Positions 1 to 7,645 of a stretch of 62,235 nt of DNA are shown here, one piece after another. The first letter of the stretch is position 1, and every line of letters starts with the position of its first letter. Source of the DNA: Saprospiraceae bacterium (GTDB taxonomy: Bacteria > Bacteroidota > Bacteroidia > Chitinophagales > Saprospiraceae); the NCBI GenBank assembly GCA_020630775.1, contig JAHDIN010000016.1:1211-63445 (forward strand), in the 5' to 3' direction. The notes beneath the pieces were generated by a model that had not been told where the DNA came from, did no database searches, and saw only the letters and a list, made by a program, of their open reading frames with translations. The position numbers and the translations under genes were made by a program.

Positions 1-45
1 TTTATCGAACATCGAAAACACTTACGATTTATTCCAATATCGCGA

Positions 46-63
46 CGACAATCTTTATTGTCG
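46..63 (-). terminator. short stem-loop after the first gene
   Basis: A perfect 7-bp inverted repeat (CGACAAT / ATTGTCG) with a 4-nt loop lies just beyond the stop codon of the minus-strand gene at 73-414. No clear U-tract follows in the minus direction, so it is a weak terminator candidate and may only be a structured 3' end. Confidence 0.35.
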
Positions 64-72
64 AATAAGCAT

Positions 73-414
73 TTATTTTAATTCTGTATCTCCTGTAGTC
101 TGTTCATTTTGATTTTTAATTCTATTAAAGTCAGGTGTCAATTTACTGTACCTTTTTCTAGCAGGTGTCTGGCTAGATGCAACGTTTACCGGCAACTTAT
201 TGATCTCATATCCATCCATGTAGTTAGGATTAGGTTTGATGATCTCAAATTGTTCAGCATCATTCAAAACAACCTGCATAGGCTCACCATTAATCAAGAT
301 AGTAGTCGTTTTCCTGTTGACCTCCTGACTAAAAAGTTTTGTAAAATTTGTCGACCCAATGAGTAATAAGCTCATCAAGATTAATTTATAAGATAATATT
401 GCGGGTGTGTTCAT
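73..414 (-). CDS. small exported protein of unknown function
   Basis: I do not recognise a family. I place the start at the ATG at 414 (113 aa), because from there the protein opens with a typical signal peptide (hydrophobic residues about 10-28, ending near FSQ). The longer in-frame ORF up to 462 would run into the small gene at 432-560. The mature part is short and polar, with the segment ILINGEPMQVVLNDAEQFEI and a basic C-terminal tail. It is the last gene of a probable operon that starts with the OmpA-like gene at 1708 and includes the small membrane protein between them. Export to the periplasm or cell surface is inferred from the signal peptide alone. Confidence 0.6.
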   Translation of the reverse strand: MNTPAILSYKLILMSLLLIGSTNFTKLFSQEVNRKTTTILINGEPMQVVLNDAEQFEIIKPNPNYMDGYEINKLPVNVASSQTPARKRYSKLTPDFNRIKNQNEQTTGDTELK

Positions 415-431
415 GGTCCTAACTTTAATGA

Positions 432-560
432 TTAGAAATATTTTATTATTAGAGACAAACAAATAACTACAGCAATCAATGCCAACAAGGCCACCATTTC
501 GACCTTATTATTTTGAATGTCTATATCATTATCAAATGTGCGTTTATCTGTAAAGTTCAT
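432..560 (-). CDS. 42-aa single-pass membrane protein
   Basis: This is a short ORF with an ATG start and TAA stop. The product has a polar N-terminus (MNFTDKRTFDNDIDIQNNK), then a single strongly hydrophobic helix (about residues 22-39, VALLALIAVVICLSLIIK), and ends at YF. It fits exactly between the OmpA-like gene (stop at 566, 5 nt away) and the exported protein starting at 414 (17 nt away), which is the spacing of an operon member. I know no family for it. The hydrophobic helix with polar flank and the tight packing support a real gene, but the short length leaves doubt. Confidence 0.5.
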   Translation of the reverse strand: MNFTDKRTFDNDIDIQNNKVEMVALLALIAVVICLSLIIKYF

Positions 561-565
561 TTTTA

Positions 566-1708
566 TTAATTTAAAATTTCTATAATTTCTCGACTACGCT
601 TACCTGACTTATTTTCCTCAAGAATGATTTCTTCTAATGTTTTATTATCAAAGCTTGATTGCTCTACAAAGCCAGTAACTTTAAACTCAGTCCTTCGGTT
701 TAGCTGGTGTGCTGTTTCATCGCATGGTTTTCCATCTCCGCAATCATTCAACAGCATAGTCTCTCCGTAACCTTTTGCAGAGATACGTCTTGTATTTATC
801 CCTTTAGAAACAATATATGCTACTGCTGTCTTAGCTCTATCTTCTGATAACCTTAGGTTATAGTCGTCTTTTCCTCTACTATCAGTATGAGCGCTTAATT
901 CAATAATTATTGGATTACGCTTAAGCATTCTCACAAGGCTATTTAATGCTGGTTGGGCATCTTTTCTTATTGTTGATTTATTATAATCATAGTAGATATT
1001 ATCTAATACAATAGCCTCATCCTTTATGATTTTTTTCATTGCTATGTCAGTAATAATACTTCCCTTAGTATTACTCTCTGTAAGTTCTGACTCAATTTCT
1101 GGAGAGCTATAAGTACCTAATCCTTCAAAACATAAAATGCATCCGTGTATGTCTACATTAACTTCGATCCGCTTGGCGAAGTAGCCTTTCTTTCTAATAA
1201 GAATAACATACTTGTTGCCCCTTTCGAAATTGGCTTTGAAACTATTGCGTGGGTCATTATCTACTACTATAACGCTTTTACCAGCAGTTCGGTTGTAAAT
1301 TTCTACCTTTAAATTTGTTAATTCTTTTCCAAGTTGTGTATCCTTGAAGCTTAGTAGTTCCTTTACAGTTGCTTCAAATTCATATCCTGGCATTCTTTGC
1401 ATACCAACATTTAACTGAATTTGATCATCATCACAATAAAAAACAGACTCTTGCTCAAAGTAAGCTTGTCGTGAATATTTGATAATATAATTAGTAGACT
1501 GAGATAATTCTATCGAAAAGTTTCCATTTTGATTACTCATTGTTTTAACGAGCAAGCTATTATCATGAGAATTATAAACTTCTATAAGTACATCATCGAG
1601 TTTCCTTTGATTTTGAGAATCCGTTATAGAACCGGTAACGATGACGATTTGGCCTGAAATATTCAGACTAAAAAATAAGAACAAATTGAGAAGAATGAAT
1701 TTTGACAT
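566..1708 (-). CDS. OmpA-family outer membrane protein with N-terminal beta-sandwich domains
   Basis: The 380-aa protein starts with a signal peptide (residues 1-20, ending NISGQ). Two carboxypeptidase-regulatory/CNA-B-like beta-sandwich segments follow (about 22-110 and 110-200; the first contains GSITDSQNQRKLDDVLIEV). Residues about 230-350 form a peptidoglycan-binding OmpA domain with IYYDYNKSTIRKDAQPAL, the motif ELSAHTDSRG and the C-terminal NRRTEFKV. In this family the conserved Asp and Arg of the C-terminal domain bind diaminopimelate and tie the outer membrane to peptidoglycan. It lies downstream of the response-regulator gene and has its own upstream palindrome at 1783-1797, so it may be a target of that regulator. 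It probably heads an operon with the two small genes at 432-560 and 73-414. Confidence 0.88.
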   Translation of the reverse strand: MSKFILLNLFLFFSLNISGQIVIVTGSITDSQNQRKLDDVLIEVYNSHDNSLLVKTMSNQNGNFSIELSQSTNYIIKYSRQAYFEQESVFYCDDDQIQLNVGMQRMPGYEFEATVKELLSFKDTQLGKELTNLKVEIYNRTAGKSVIVVDNDPRNSFKANFERGNKYVILIRKKGYFAKRIEVNVDIHGCILCFEGLGTYSSPEIESELTESNTKGSIITDIAMKKIIKDEAIVLDNIYYDYNKSTIRKDAQPALNSLVRMLKRNPIIIELSAHTDSRGKDDYNLRLSEDRAKTAVAYIVSKGINTRRISAKGYGETMLLNDCGDGKPCDETAHQLNRRTEFKVTGFVEQSSFDNKTLEEIILEENKSGKRSREIIEILN

Positions 1709-1782
1709 TTTTAAATTTCTTTATATCAAATTTCATTCAAATAGACTTACTTTATTAAGGTTGAAAAGCGTATTTTAAGGTA

Positions 1783-1797
1783 TAGGTAAATCACCTA
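1783..1797 (-). promoter_or_regulatory. TAGGT-N5-ACCTA palindrome, copy 1 (upstream of the OmpA gene)
   Basis: The + strand reads TAGGTAAATCACCTA. The site is 74 bp upstream of the ATG at 1708. Near-identical sites occur at 4941-4955 and 6126-6140, each 65-110 bp upstream of another minus-strand gene. On the minus strand similarity continues past the palindrome, with AATACG followed by a T-run at about +9 to +18. The likely role is an operator for the LuxR/NarL-type regulator encoded at 1812-2459. The binding protein is inferred. Confidence 0.65.
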
Positions 1798-1811
1798 GCA
1801 GAGCAGTAAAA

Positions 1812-2459
1812 CTAGATTTCCAAAAGCCCAAATTTAATAGCTTTTTTTACGAGCCCCGCCGTATTCTTCACATCAAGTTTATCCAGTAAATTCCTACGAT
1901 GGGTATCAACAGTTCTAATACTTATAAACAACTCTTTAGCGATCTCCGGATTTGAATACTCTTGAGCTATTAAGGTTAGAATCTCAGTTTCACGTTTTGT
2001 CAATGGTGTTTCTACCGTCTTATCTTTTGGTTTAGTGCCTTTGGTGATGTGTTTAATCAACACTTGAGAAGCATATTGAGAGTAGAAAGTATCCCCATTA
2101 GAAACTGTTGATATAGCGTTTAACATTTCTTCGCCACCAGCATCTTTAAGGATATATCCTTTAGCACCAATCTCAAGAATCTTTACAATGTAACTTTCCT
2201 CATGATGCATGGATAATGCTAGTATTTTTAAATCCGGATATTGTGTGAGTAATGTCTTCGATAAAGCAATACCGCTTTCTTTACCTATGGTAATATCCAT
2301 TAATAAAACATCCGGCATCCCTGCTTCGTGCATCATAGAGAGCGCTTGTTCAGTATTGCTTGCTGACCAAATAAGTTCACATTTTTGACTCACCTCCATT
2401 ATAGATTTCACACCATCGCGAAACATTTTGTGGTCATCAACTATCGCTACTTTTATCAT
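1812..2459 (-). CDS. LuxR/NarL-family response regulator
   Basis: At 215 aa this is the usual length for the family. The receiver domain (1-120) has the acidic pair D8-D9, the phospho-acceptor D55 in LLMDI, and the conserved lysine K105 in YILKDAG. The C-terminal LuxR helix-turn-helix (about 150-212) contains LTKRETEILTLIA, IAKELFISIRTVDTHRRN and the closing LDVKNTAGLVKKAIKFGL. The gene overlaps the 3' end of the kinase gene by 23 nt, so the pair is translationally coupled. It probably takes phosphate from that HisKA_3 kinase and binds paired half-sites. The TAGGT-N5-ACCTA palindromes ahead of this operon and of both flanking OmpA genes are the best candidates. Family assignment is firm; targets are inferred. 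Confidence 0.93.
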   Translation of the reverse strand: MIKVAIVDDHKMFRDGVKSIMEVSQKCELIWSASNTEQALSMMHEAGMPDVLLMDITIGKESGIALSKTLLTQYPDLKILALSMHHEESYIVKILEIGAKGYILKDAGGEEMLNAISTVSNGDTFYSQYASQVLIKHITKGTKPKDKTVETPLTKRETEILTLIAQEYSNPEIAKELFISIRTVDTHRRNLLDKLDVKNTAGLVKKAIKFGLLEI

Positions 2460-3444
2460 TTAAACTTGATTTTGGAATTTTAAGAATGACTTCTAAGCCC
2501 TTATCAACAATGGGAATAAATTGAATTTCGCCAAGCATAGATTTGGCTCTTGATTTAATATTTGCTATTCCTAAGCCTTTACTCTTTTTTGACATTTTAT
2601 CTGAACCATTATTGAATAAAGACATGTAAAGCGCATCATCATCGACCCATAGCTTAAGTCTAAACAAATCAGCTTGACCATGCTTAATACCGTTTTGTAC
2701 AGCCTCTTGGATAATGCGATAGATATTCAGTGCTACACTTGGACTTATTGTTGGGTTAGAATCTGAAATCTCAATTTCGTTTTGAAATTCTAAACCCGAA
2801 TTGGTTCTTAGTTTTTTCTGAAAATTTTCGATGGCTGAAATCAAGCCAAAATCTAAAATACTCGGTGGCGAAAGATCATGAGAAATCATTCTTACCTCAT
2901 TGGAAACCTCTGAAATATCCGATGACAACTGTCTTAGCTTAAGCTTCATTTCGTCGTCATCGCTTTTAATTATCAAACTATCTAAACCTAGCCTAATGGA
3001 GGATAGATCTGGCCCTACACTATCGTGTATTTCTTTACTTAATCTACTGCGTTCTACTTCTTGTCCTTTGATTATATTTTTCAAAGCCAAGTTTCTTACA
3101 TTAATGATATCTGAGACATCTTGAAAAAAATACAACATGCCTTCCGAAATTTTCTTGCCAGTGAGATTAAGAAATCTGTTACAAAATGAAATCTCTATAG
3201 CTTTGAAGTTTGTGCGGCCCTTAAGATTATTATCTGAAATAATTTTATCAAAGGGGGTTCTATCAATAATTTCTTCGATATGGCGATCAATATAGTACGA
3301 AGGCATTTCTTCTAAATTAAGAAAAAGTAATGTCTGCCCATTAATCATTGTAATATAGCCAGACATATCAGAAACCAATATTCCTTGTGGAAAAGATTCT
3401 GCTAATTGATAAAGTATCTCTAAGCTATGAGTTACAGAATTCAT
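2437..3444 (-). CDS. soluble PAS-HisKA_3 sensor histidine kinase (NarL/DegS class)
   Basis: The 335-aa cytoplasmic kinase has no membrane segment. A PAS domain occupies about residues 8-115 (GILVSDMSGYITMINGQTLL; FFQDVSDI). The HisKA_3 dimerisation domain follows, with the phospho-accepting H140 in LSKEIHDSVGPDLSSIR. The HATPase domain (about 225-330) has the N-box in IIQEAVQNGIKHG and the G-box GLGIANIKSRA. Its start overlaps the upstream RsbT/RsbX-like gene by 4 nt and its end overlaps the response regulator by 23 nt. With no sensor of its own outside the membrane, its input is likely the PAS pocket, or the ATPase/STAS proteins encoded just upstream. That link is an inference from operon structure. 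Confidence 0.92.
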   Translation of the reverse strand: MNSVTHSLEILYQLAESFPQGILVSDMSGYITMINGQTLLFLNLEEMPSYYIDRHIEEIIDRTPFDKIISDNNLKGRTNFKAIEISFCNRFLNLTGKKISEGMLYFFQDVSDIINVRNLALKNIIKGQEVERSRLSKEIHDSVGPDLSSIRLGLDSLIIKSDDDEMKLKLRQLSSDISEVSNEVRMISHDLSPPSILDFGLISAIENFQKKLRTNSGLEFQNEIEISDSNPTISPSVALNIYRIIQEAVQNGIKHGQADLFRLKLWVDDDALYMSLFNNGSDKMSKKSKGLGIANIKSRAKSMLGEIQFIPIVDKGLEVILKIPKSSLNDKSSDS

Positions 3445-4430
3445 ACTAAACTGTAATTTACAACCAAAACACTTGCATCTCCATAGGATCTTACATGCGA
3501 ATTAAAAATGGCATTAGCCATTTCTTGAGAAGACCCTTTAATTTGAAGTTCTTCAGGAAGGGTTTTGATACCATCTGTACAAAATAACATGTGCACGTTA
3601 GCATCAAAACGCAGTTCGAAAACCCCTTCTTTATATTTCATTAAGTTTCCAATTCGACCTCCGACATTGATCAACTTTGCTAGGCCTGACTCATGTACTT
3701 TATAACAATGTGTATCTCCAAAGCCTTTGTAAGTGATTTTTCCTGGCGTGAACCTAGCCATGCTTCCTGTAATACCAACAATATCTGAACTTTCTTTGAC
3801 CAAAGAATTAAGGTTAAAAAACAATTCATCAATTGGTTTTGTATAATTTTTATTTAAATAAGCCTTGCACGCACTTGAGATAGCGTAAGCATCGTACCCT
3901 TGACCCGGACCATCTATCAATGCAACTAAAATAGAATCGCCACCATATTCTTTTATTAAAAATTGATCTCCATTAAAGTCATATTGACCATCGGCTAAAC
4001 TAACGACACCATAATCAACTAGGTCTTTACGAATAGGTCTATGTTTTTCAAGTGTTACCTTAGTACCATGTCCAAGTCTTGAATCGATTTGCATATAATC
4101 TGTACTTCGCTCAGCGACACCCAAACCGATACCCAAACTATTTGAGATCGTGGTGTAGCCTTGATTCATTGCTTCTTGCACGTTCTTAATACCTTTTCCG
4201 AAGTCTTCTATCTCTACCTTTATAACACCACCATTTTTGATTTTTGAAATCGTCATTTCGCCTCCGCCACCATGACGGTATGCATTTACACCGATTTCAG
4301 AAACAGCTAAAATGAGCTGCTCCACATCCAATTCATTAAAGTAGCAACTGTGGGCAAATTGCCTCACTACATCGAAGCAATAGCTTAGATCTTTTGAGTT
4401 CTTTATTTGATATTTTTCTGAGACTAACAT
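3441..4430 (-). CDS. RsbT-like ATPase fused to an RsbX/SpoIIE-like phosphatase domain
   Basis: The 329-aa protein has two parts. Residues 1-130 form a GHKL ATPase of the RsbT/anti-sigma kinase type, with an N-box (SEIGVNAYRHGGGG), a DFGKGI motif and a GIGLGVAERS motif. Residues about 140-329 resemble the PP2C-like phosphatases RsbX/SpoIIE (LVALIDGPGQGYDA; MLFCTDGIKTLP; GDASVLVV). In Bacillus RsbT phosphorylates the STAS protein RsbS and RsbX removes the phosphate; here the opposing activities sit in one chain. Its start shares a nucleotide with the stop of the STAS gene and its end overlaps the histidine-kinase gene. The probable role is to set the phosphorylation state of the adjacent STAS protein and switch the downstream kinase. 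Phosphatase activity is predicted by family resemblance only. Confidence 0.85.
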   Translation of the reverse strand: MLVSEKYQIKNSKDLSYCFDVVRQFAHSCYFNELDVEQLILAVSEIGVNAYRHGGGGEMTISKIKNGGVIKVEIEDFGKGIKNVQEAMNQGYTTISNSLGIGLGVAERSTDYMQIDSRLGHGTKVTLEKHRPIRKDLVDYGVVSLADGQYDFNGDQFLIKEYGGDSILVALIDGPGQGYDAYAISSACKAYLNKNYTKPIDELFFNLNSLVKESSDIVGITGSMARFTPGKITYKGFGDTHCYKVHESGLAKLINVGGRIGNLMKYKEGVFELRFDANVHMLFCTDGIKTLPEELQIKGSSQEMANAIFNSHVRSYGDASVLVVNYSLV

Positions 4431-4873
4431 TATTTTTTTACCAGCTTGAAACCTTGTCTATCGTACACCCAATTGATAGCACTTTTCAAATGCTTTTGGA
4501 TATTTAAATTTTCCATTTCTACACCAGCCGTAATCATGCTTTGAGCAACTACAGGTTTTATACCACAAAAAACGACTTCCATTCCAACCAATTTTAAAAG
4601 CTTATTTAAATTGGTTAAATGCGCAGCTATAGAACTATCGATGATATCAATATTGCTTAGATCTATAATGATTATATCATTTTCATTTCTACTCACTACC
4701 TCGAGCAATGAGTCGATGACTTTCTTCATTCTTACAGAATCTATTGTCCCATAAAATGAAGAAAACAAACAATTATCTGTGATTTCATTAATGACCATTG
4801 GCGCATCGCCTCCGATGATTCTTCTACTAAAGGCCAATTTACGATCTGAATTTTGCGACTTATCTTCTTTCAT
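4430..4873 (-). CDS. STAS-domain partner-switching protein (RsbS/RsbR C-terminal type)
   Basis: The 147-aa protein has a short polar N-terminal leader (1-25) followed by a single STAS domain (about 30-140). The diagnostic stretch IIIDLSNIDIIDSSIAAHL places a serine (S80) directly after the aspartate, at the position phosphorylated in RsbS. RsbR paralogues carry threonine there, so the site is RsbS-like, and there is no RsbR-type globin or other sensor domain. It is the first gene of the operon; its stop touches the start of the ATPase/phosphatase gene, as expected for obligate partners. A palindrome 67 bp upstream (4941-4955) is the likely control site. Family is well supported; which protein the unphosphorylated form binds is unknown. 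Confidence 0.88.
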   Translation of the reverse strand: MKEDKSQNSDRKLAFSRRIIGGDAPMVINEITDNCLFSSFYGTIDSVRMKKVIDSLLEVVSRNENDIIIIDLSNIDIIDSSIAAHLTNLNKLLKLVGMEVVFCGIKPVVAQSMITAGVEMENLNIQKHLKSAINWVYDRQGFKLVKK

Positions 4874-4940
4874 AACTTTCTGTTACAAATATTTAAAATT
4901 GAATGATTTAATTCTTAAGTGAAAAACTGATATTAGAAAC

Positions 4941-4955
4941 TAGGTAATTTACCTA
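4941..4955 (-). promoter_or_regulatory. TAGGT-N5-ACCTA palindrome, copy 2 (upstream of the STAS/kinase operon)
   Basis: TAGGTAATTTACCTA is a perfect palindrome around a central T, 67 bp upstream of the ATG at 4873. Its position ahead of the operon that encodes the response regulator suggests autoregulation. The downstream context on the minus strand (TAATATCAGTTTTTC) resembles that of the other two copies. Confidence 0.65.
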
Positions 4956-5003
4956 TATGCATTTAAATCTATCAAAAAATGGTGATTCATAAAAACAACT
5001 GCT

Positions 5004-5036
5004 AAAAAGTTGCCCCAACAATTACTCATTGGGGCA
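5004..5036 (-). terminator. rho-independent terminator of the OmpA-like lipoprotein gene
   Basis: The 8-bp stem TGCCCCAA / TTGGGGCA (5011-5018 / 5029-5036) has a 10-nt loop. In the minus direction it is followed by ACTTTTTAG. It lies 86 nt past the stop of the gene at 5122. Confidence 0.7.
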
Positions 5037-5121
5037 CTTAACGACCAACTTACTTACATTGATCCTTACGATCAAACGAGATTGTATTGGTTTATGGAAT
5101 GTTTAAAGGATTCTTATCAAC

Positions 5122-6018
5122 TTACTGTTGGGGTTTTAACAAATCATAAAATTGTCCTAGCTTAGGCAATAATATAATCCTTGTTCTTCTATTTGTTGCT
5201 TTGCCTTCTTCTGTTGTATTTTCTGCTAATCTATTGTACTCACCCCTACCTGCTGCTATGAGTTTATCGGGATTGATGCCGTACTTTGTTTGTAATGTGC
5301 GCACTACTTCGGCAGATCTTTTGACACTCAAGTCCCAGTTATCAGCAACGCAACTATTTTTAATAGGAACGTTATCCGTATAACCCTCGACCATTAGGTC
5401 TAAGTCAGATCTGGATTTAGCAATTTGAGCTACTTTTGAAAGCACTTCATCTGCTCTTGCAGTTAAAGTATATCGACCCGAATCAAATAACATTTTATCA
5501 GATAAGTTGACATAGACAACCGTCTTATCGACTTTCACCTCAATATCTTGATCCTCTATTCCTTTGCGGAGTACGGACTTTAAATTGATAGCCAATGCTA
5601 AGTTTAATGAATCAGCTTTATCTTTTGCATTCATTAGATACCTGATATACTGATCTTTCTTTTCTAATTGTCGAATAGTTTGCCCCATATTGTCACTAGC
5701 AGTTTTGGACAATACTGTTAATTCTCCAACTTGAGAGTATTGCTGTTCTGACCTTTGCTTTAATTCTTGAATTTGTTCTTTGTAAGATTTCTCAAGCGTC
5801 GCATTTGTGGTAACTAAGATATCATATCTGTCTTTTTCACTAGCTAGCTTAGCTTGAAGTCTAGATTTTTCTGTGTTACATTCATTGAGATCAAACTCAG
5901 TTGCACTCAATTTATTGACAGCTGAGTCTAATTCGTACCCTAGATCAATATATTTTTTCTTGCTTACGCAAGAAGTCATGAGAAGCGTGAGGAACAAAAA
6001 TGAAAAAGTAAATTTCAT
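5122..6018 (-). CDS. OmpA/MotB-type lipoprotein with a coiled-coil stalk
   Basis: The 298-aa protein begins with a lipoprotein signal peptide whose lipobox is MTSC (Cys17). A long helical, probably coiled-coil region spans about residues 25-150 (many E/K/Q/L heptads, such as LEKSYKEQIQELKQRSEQQ). The C-terminal OmpA domain (about 160-285) has LFDSGRYTLTARADEVLSKV, the motif VEGYTDNVPI and the closing ATNRRTRIILLP. The coiled coil probably spans the periplasm, with the lipid anchor in one membrane and the C-terminus on peptidoglycan. The gene stands alone, with its own terminator at 5004-5036 and a palindrome upstream at 6126-6140. It is a plausible regulon partner of the OmpA-like gene at 566-1708. 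Confidence 0.88.
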   Translation of the reverse strand: MKFTFSFLFLTLLMTSCVSKKKYIDLGYELDSAVNKLSATEFDLNECNTEKSRLQAKLASEKDRYDILVTTNATLEKSYKEQIQELKQRSEQQYSQVGELTVLSKTASDNMGQTIRQLEKKDQYIRYLMNAKDKADSLNLALAINLKSVLRKGIEDQDIEVKVDKTVVYVNLSDKMLFDSGRYTLTARADEVLSKVAQIAKSRSDLDLMVEGYTDNVPIKNSCVADNWDLSVKRSAEVVRTLQTKYGINPDKLIAAGRGEYNRLAENTTEEGKATNRRTRIILLPKLGQFYDLLKPQQ

Positions 6019-6125
6019 GTTTAAAAATTGATTGTTGTATAAAAAAACGTTTAACTAAAATTGATAAAACAAAGTTGCAACCTTAACGAGCTGATACTGT
6101 CCCGTATAAAACGTATTTTTAGTAC

Positions 6126-6140
6126 TAGGTAAAACACCTA
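6126..6140 (-). promoter_or_regulatory. TAGGT-N5-ACCTA palindrome, copy 3 (upstream of the OmpA-like lipoprotein)
   Basis: TAGGTAAAACACCTA lies 107 bp upstream of the ATG at 6018 and 107 bp upstream of the divergent sigma-factor gene at 6248. On the minus strand it continues into GTACTAAAAATACGTTTT, which closely matches the same stretch past copy 1 (AAAATACGCTTTT). It may control one or both divergent genes. Confidence 0.6.
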
Positions 6141-6247
6141 TATTCGTAATATAATACTGACAAAAGCTTCAAATAAACTTAAACCTATATTAATAAGCCT
6201 ATTTTTAGCAACAGATATTAAACCCTTAATTGTATTAAATACAGAAT

Positions 6248-6835
6248 TTGGAAGAAGAAATAATAAAGAAACTAAAGTCTAGAGATCAGTCAGGTCTTCA
6301 ATCATTATATAAAAATTATGGTGATGTGCTTTATGGCAATATCCTTAGAGTAACAAACAACGACACCTCTATTGCTCAGGAAATCCTGCAAAATACATTT
6401 CTTAAAATTTGGAAAAACATTGATAAATACGAATCCAAAAAAGGTGGATTATTTACATGGATGAATACAATTGCAAGAAATACAGCGCTTGATAAAGTTA
6501 GATTAGTAGGATATCAACAGAATAAAAAAACCGAATCTATAGATGCCTCCGTATATAGTTTAAACAAGTCTTACATTTCTGCTTCAAAATTAGATGTAGA
6601 TAAATTGTTATCTACACTTGAAGAGAAAAACAAAGTCGTTCTAGATATGATATACCTTCAAGGGTATTCACATCGAGAAACCGCAAAAATACTTGATTTG
6701 CCATTAGGCACCATAAAATCAAGATTGCGCATCGGACTTGGGGCTTTAAGAAAGGAAATTGATAAAGAAAAACATTTGTTTTTTGGTTTTATCATTATTT
6801 TAATCATTATATGCAGCTTAATTAAATGGCTTTAA
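6248..6835 (+). CDS. ECF sigma factor with a hydrophobic C-terminal tail
   Basis: The 195-aa protein is an extracytoplasmic-function sigma-70 factor. Region 2 (about 15-85) carries LYKNYGDVLYGNILRVTNN and the -10 recognition helix region TWMNTIARNTALDKVR. Region 4 (about 115-170) carries YLQGYSHRETAKILDLPLGTIKSRLRIGL. The best start is the TTG at 6248, since no in-frame ATG precedes region 2. After region 4 the chain ends in a strongly hydrophobic stretch (about 176-195, FFGFIIILIIICSLI) that looks like a membrane helix, which is unusual for a sigma factor. The last 10 nt overlap the anti-sigma gene, so the two are coupled. Function is firm; the membrane tail is a prediction. Confidence 0.9.
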   Translation: MEEEIIKKLKSRDQSGLQSLYKNYGDVLYGNILRVTNNDTSIAQEILQNTFLKIWKNIDKYESKKGGLFTWMNTIARNTALDKVRLVGYQQNKKTESIDASVYSLNKSYISASKLDVDKLLSTLEEKNKVVLDMIYLQGYSHRETAKILDLPLGTIKSRLRIGLGALRKEIDKEKHLFFGFIIILIIICSLIKWL

Positions 6836-7590
6836 GAATAGAAGAAATAAGGGAATCAGGACTTCTAGAACTCTATGTTTTAGGAGACTTAAGTGGAGAA
6901 GATCTCTCCACGGTTGAAGCTGCTTTAAGTAAATATCCTGAATTATTAGAAGACATAAGTAGTATAGAACAGGCGCTAAAGATTTATGGTAAAATCCATA
7001 GTGTACCTGCACCAAATATTTCATTTGACAACTTAATTAATAAGCCACTTTCAAGTTCCAATTCCTATAATCCAGCAAGTAGACCTGCGAAAAGCAGAGG
7101 TAGTTGGTTATGGCCTTTAATGTTTATTGGTGCATTAATTGGCGGAGGTTTCATCTACAACAATCTCTCCCAAAAACTAAGCGATTCACAGTCAGATCTT
7201 GTTAATTGCAGGACCAATAGTGAACAAAAAGATGTACAAATTGAATTGCTTCAACAGATAAGCAATCCGAATAATACAATCATAAAGGTAGACCCTACGG
7301 AGAAATACCCAGAGACAAATATTTATTTGCATAACGATAATGCTGCACAAAAGGCGTTTCTACAAATTAAGTCTTTACCACCTATTGCTGATAATCAAAG
7401 CTATCAACTTTGGTCTCTTAAAGACAATGTAGATCCAATACCGCTGGATGTTTTTGAAGGTGATGCCGGCAATATTTTCGAAGTAAACTTTGAATTAAAC
7501 ACTGGGGCTTATGCCATTACTATAGAACCAAAAGGAGGAAGCACCTCTCCTACTTTAGATAATTTAATTGGTGTCTTTCCAGTATCATAG
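6826..7590 (+). CDS. RskA-type membrane anti-sigma factor
   Basis: The 254-aa protein has a cytoplasmic N-terminal anti-sigma domain (1-65; ESGLLELYVLGDLSGEDLSTVEAAL), a single membrane helix (about 93-111, WLWPLMFIGALIGGGFIY), a short helical linker, and a C-terminal periplasmic RskA domain (about 165-254; NQSYQLWSLKDNVDPIPLDVF and the hallmark EPKGGSTSPT). Proteins of this class hold their cognate ECF sigma factor at the inner membrane and release it on signal-dependent cleavage. Its start lies inside the end of the sigma gene (10-nt overlap). The regulon cannot be deduced from this window. Confidence 0.9.
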   Translation: MALRIEEIRESGLLELYVLGDLSGEDLSTVEAALSKYPELLEDISSIEQALKIYGKIHSVPAPNISFDNLINKPLSSSNSYNPASRPAKSRGSWLWPLMFIGALIGGGFIYNNLSQKLSDSQSDLVNCRTNSEQKDVQIELLQQISNPNNTIIKVDPTEKYPETNIYLHNDNAAQKAFLQIKSLPPIADNQSYQLWSLKDNVDPIPLDVFEGDAGNIFEVNFELNTGAYAITIEPKGGSTSPTLDNLIGVFPVS

Positions 7591-7645
7591 AATATTCGGT
7601 GTTTAAATCGAAGGTGTTATCAATTCTTCGATACTTTGATCGGGA

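Noticed and set aside
5201..5383. Plus-strand frame opposite the OmpA-like lipoprotein gene
   Set aside because: It lies fully inside the convincing OmpA C-terminal domain on the minus strand and shows no domain of its own.
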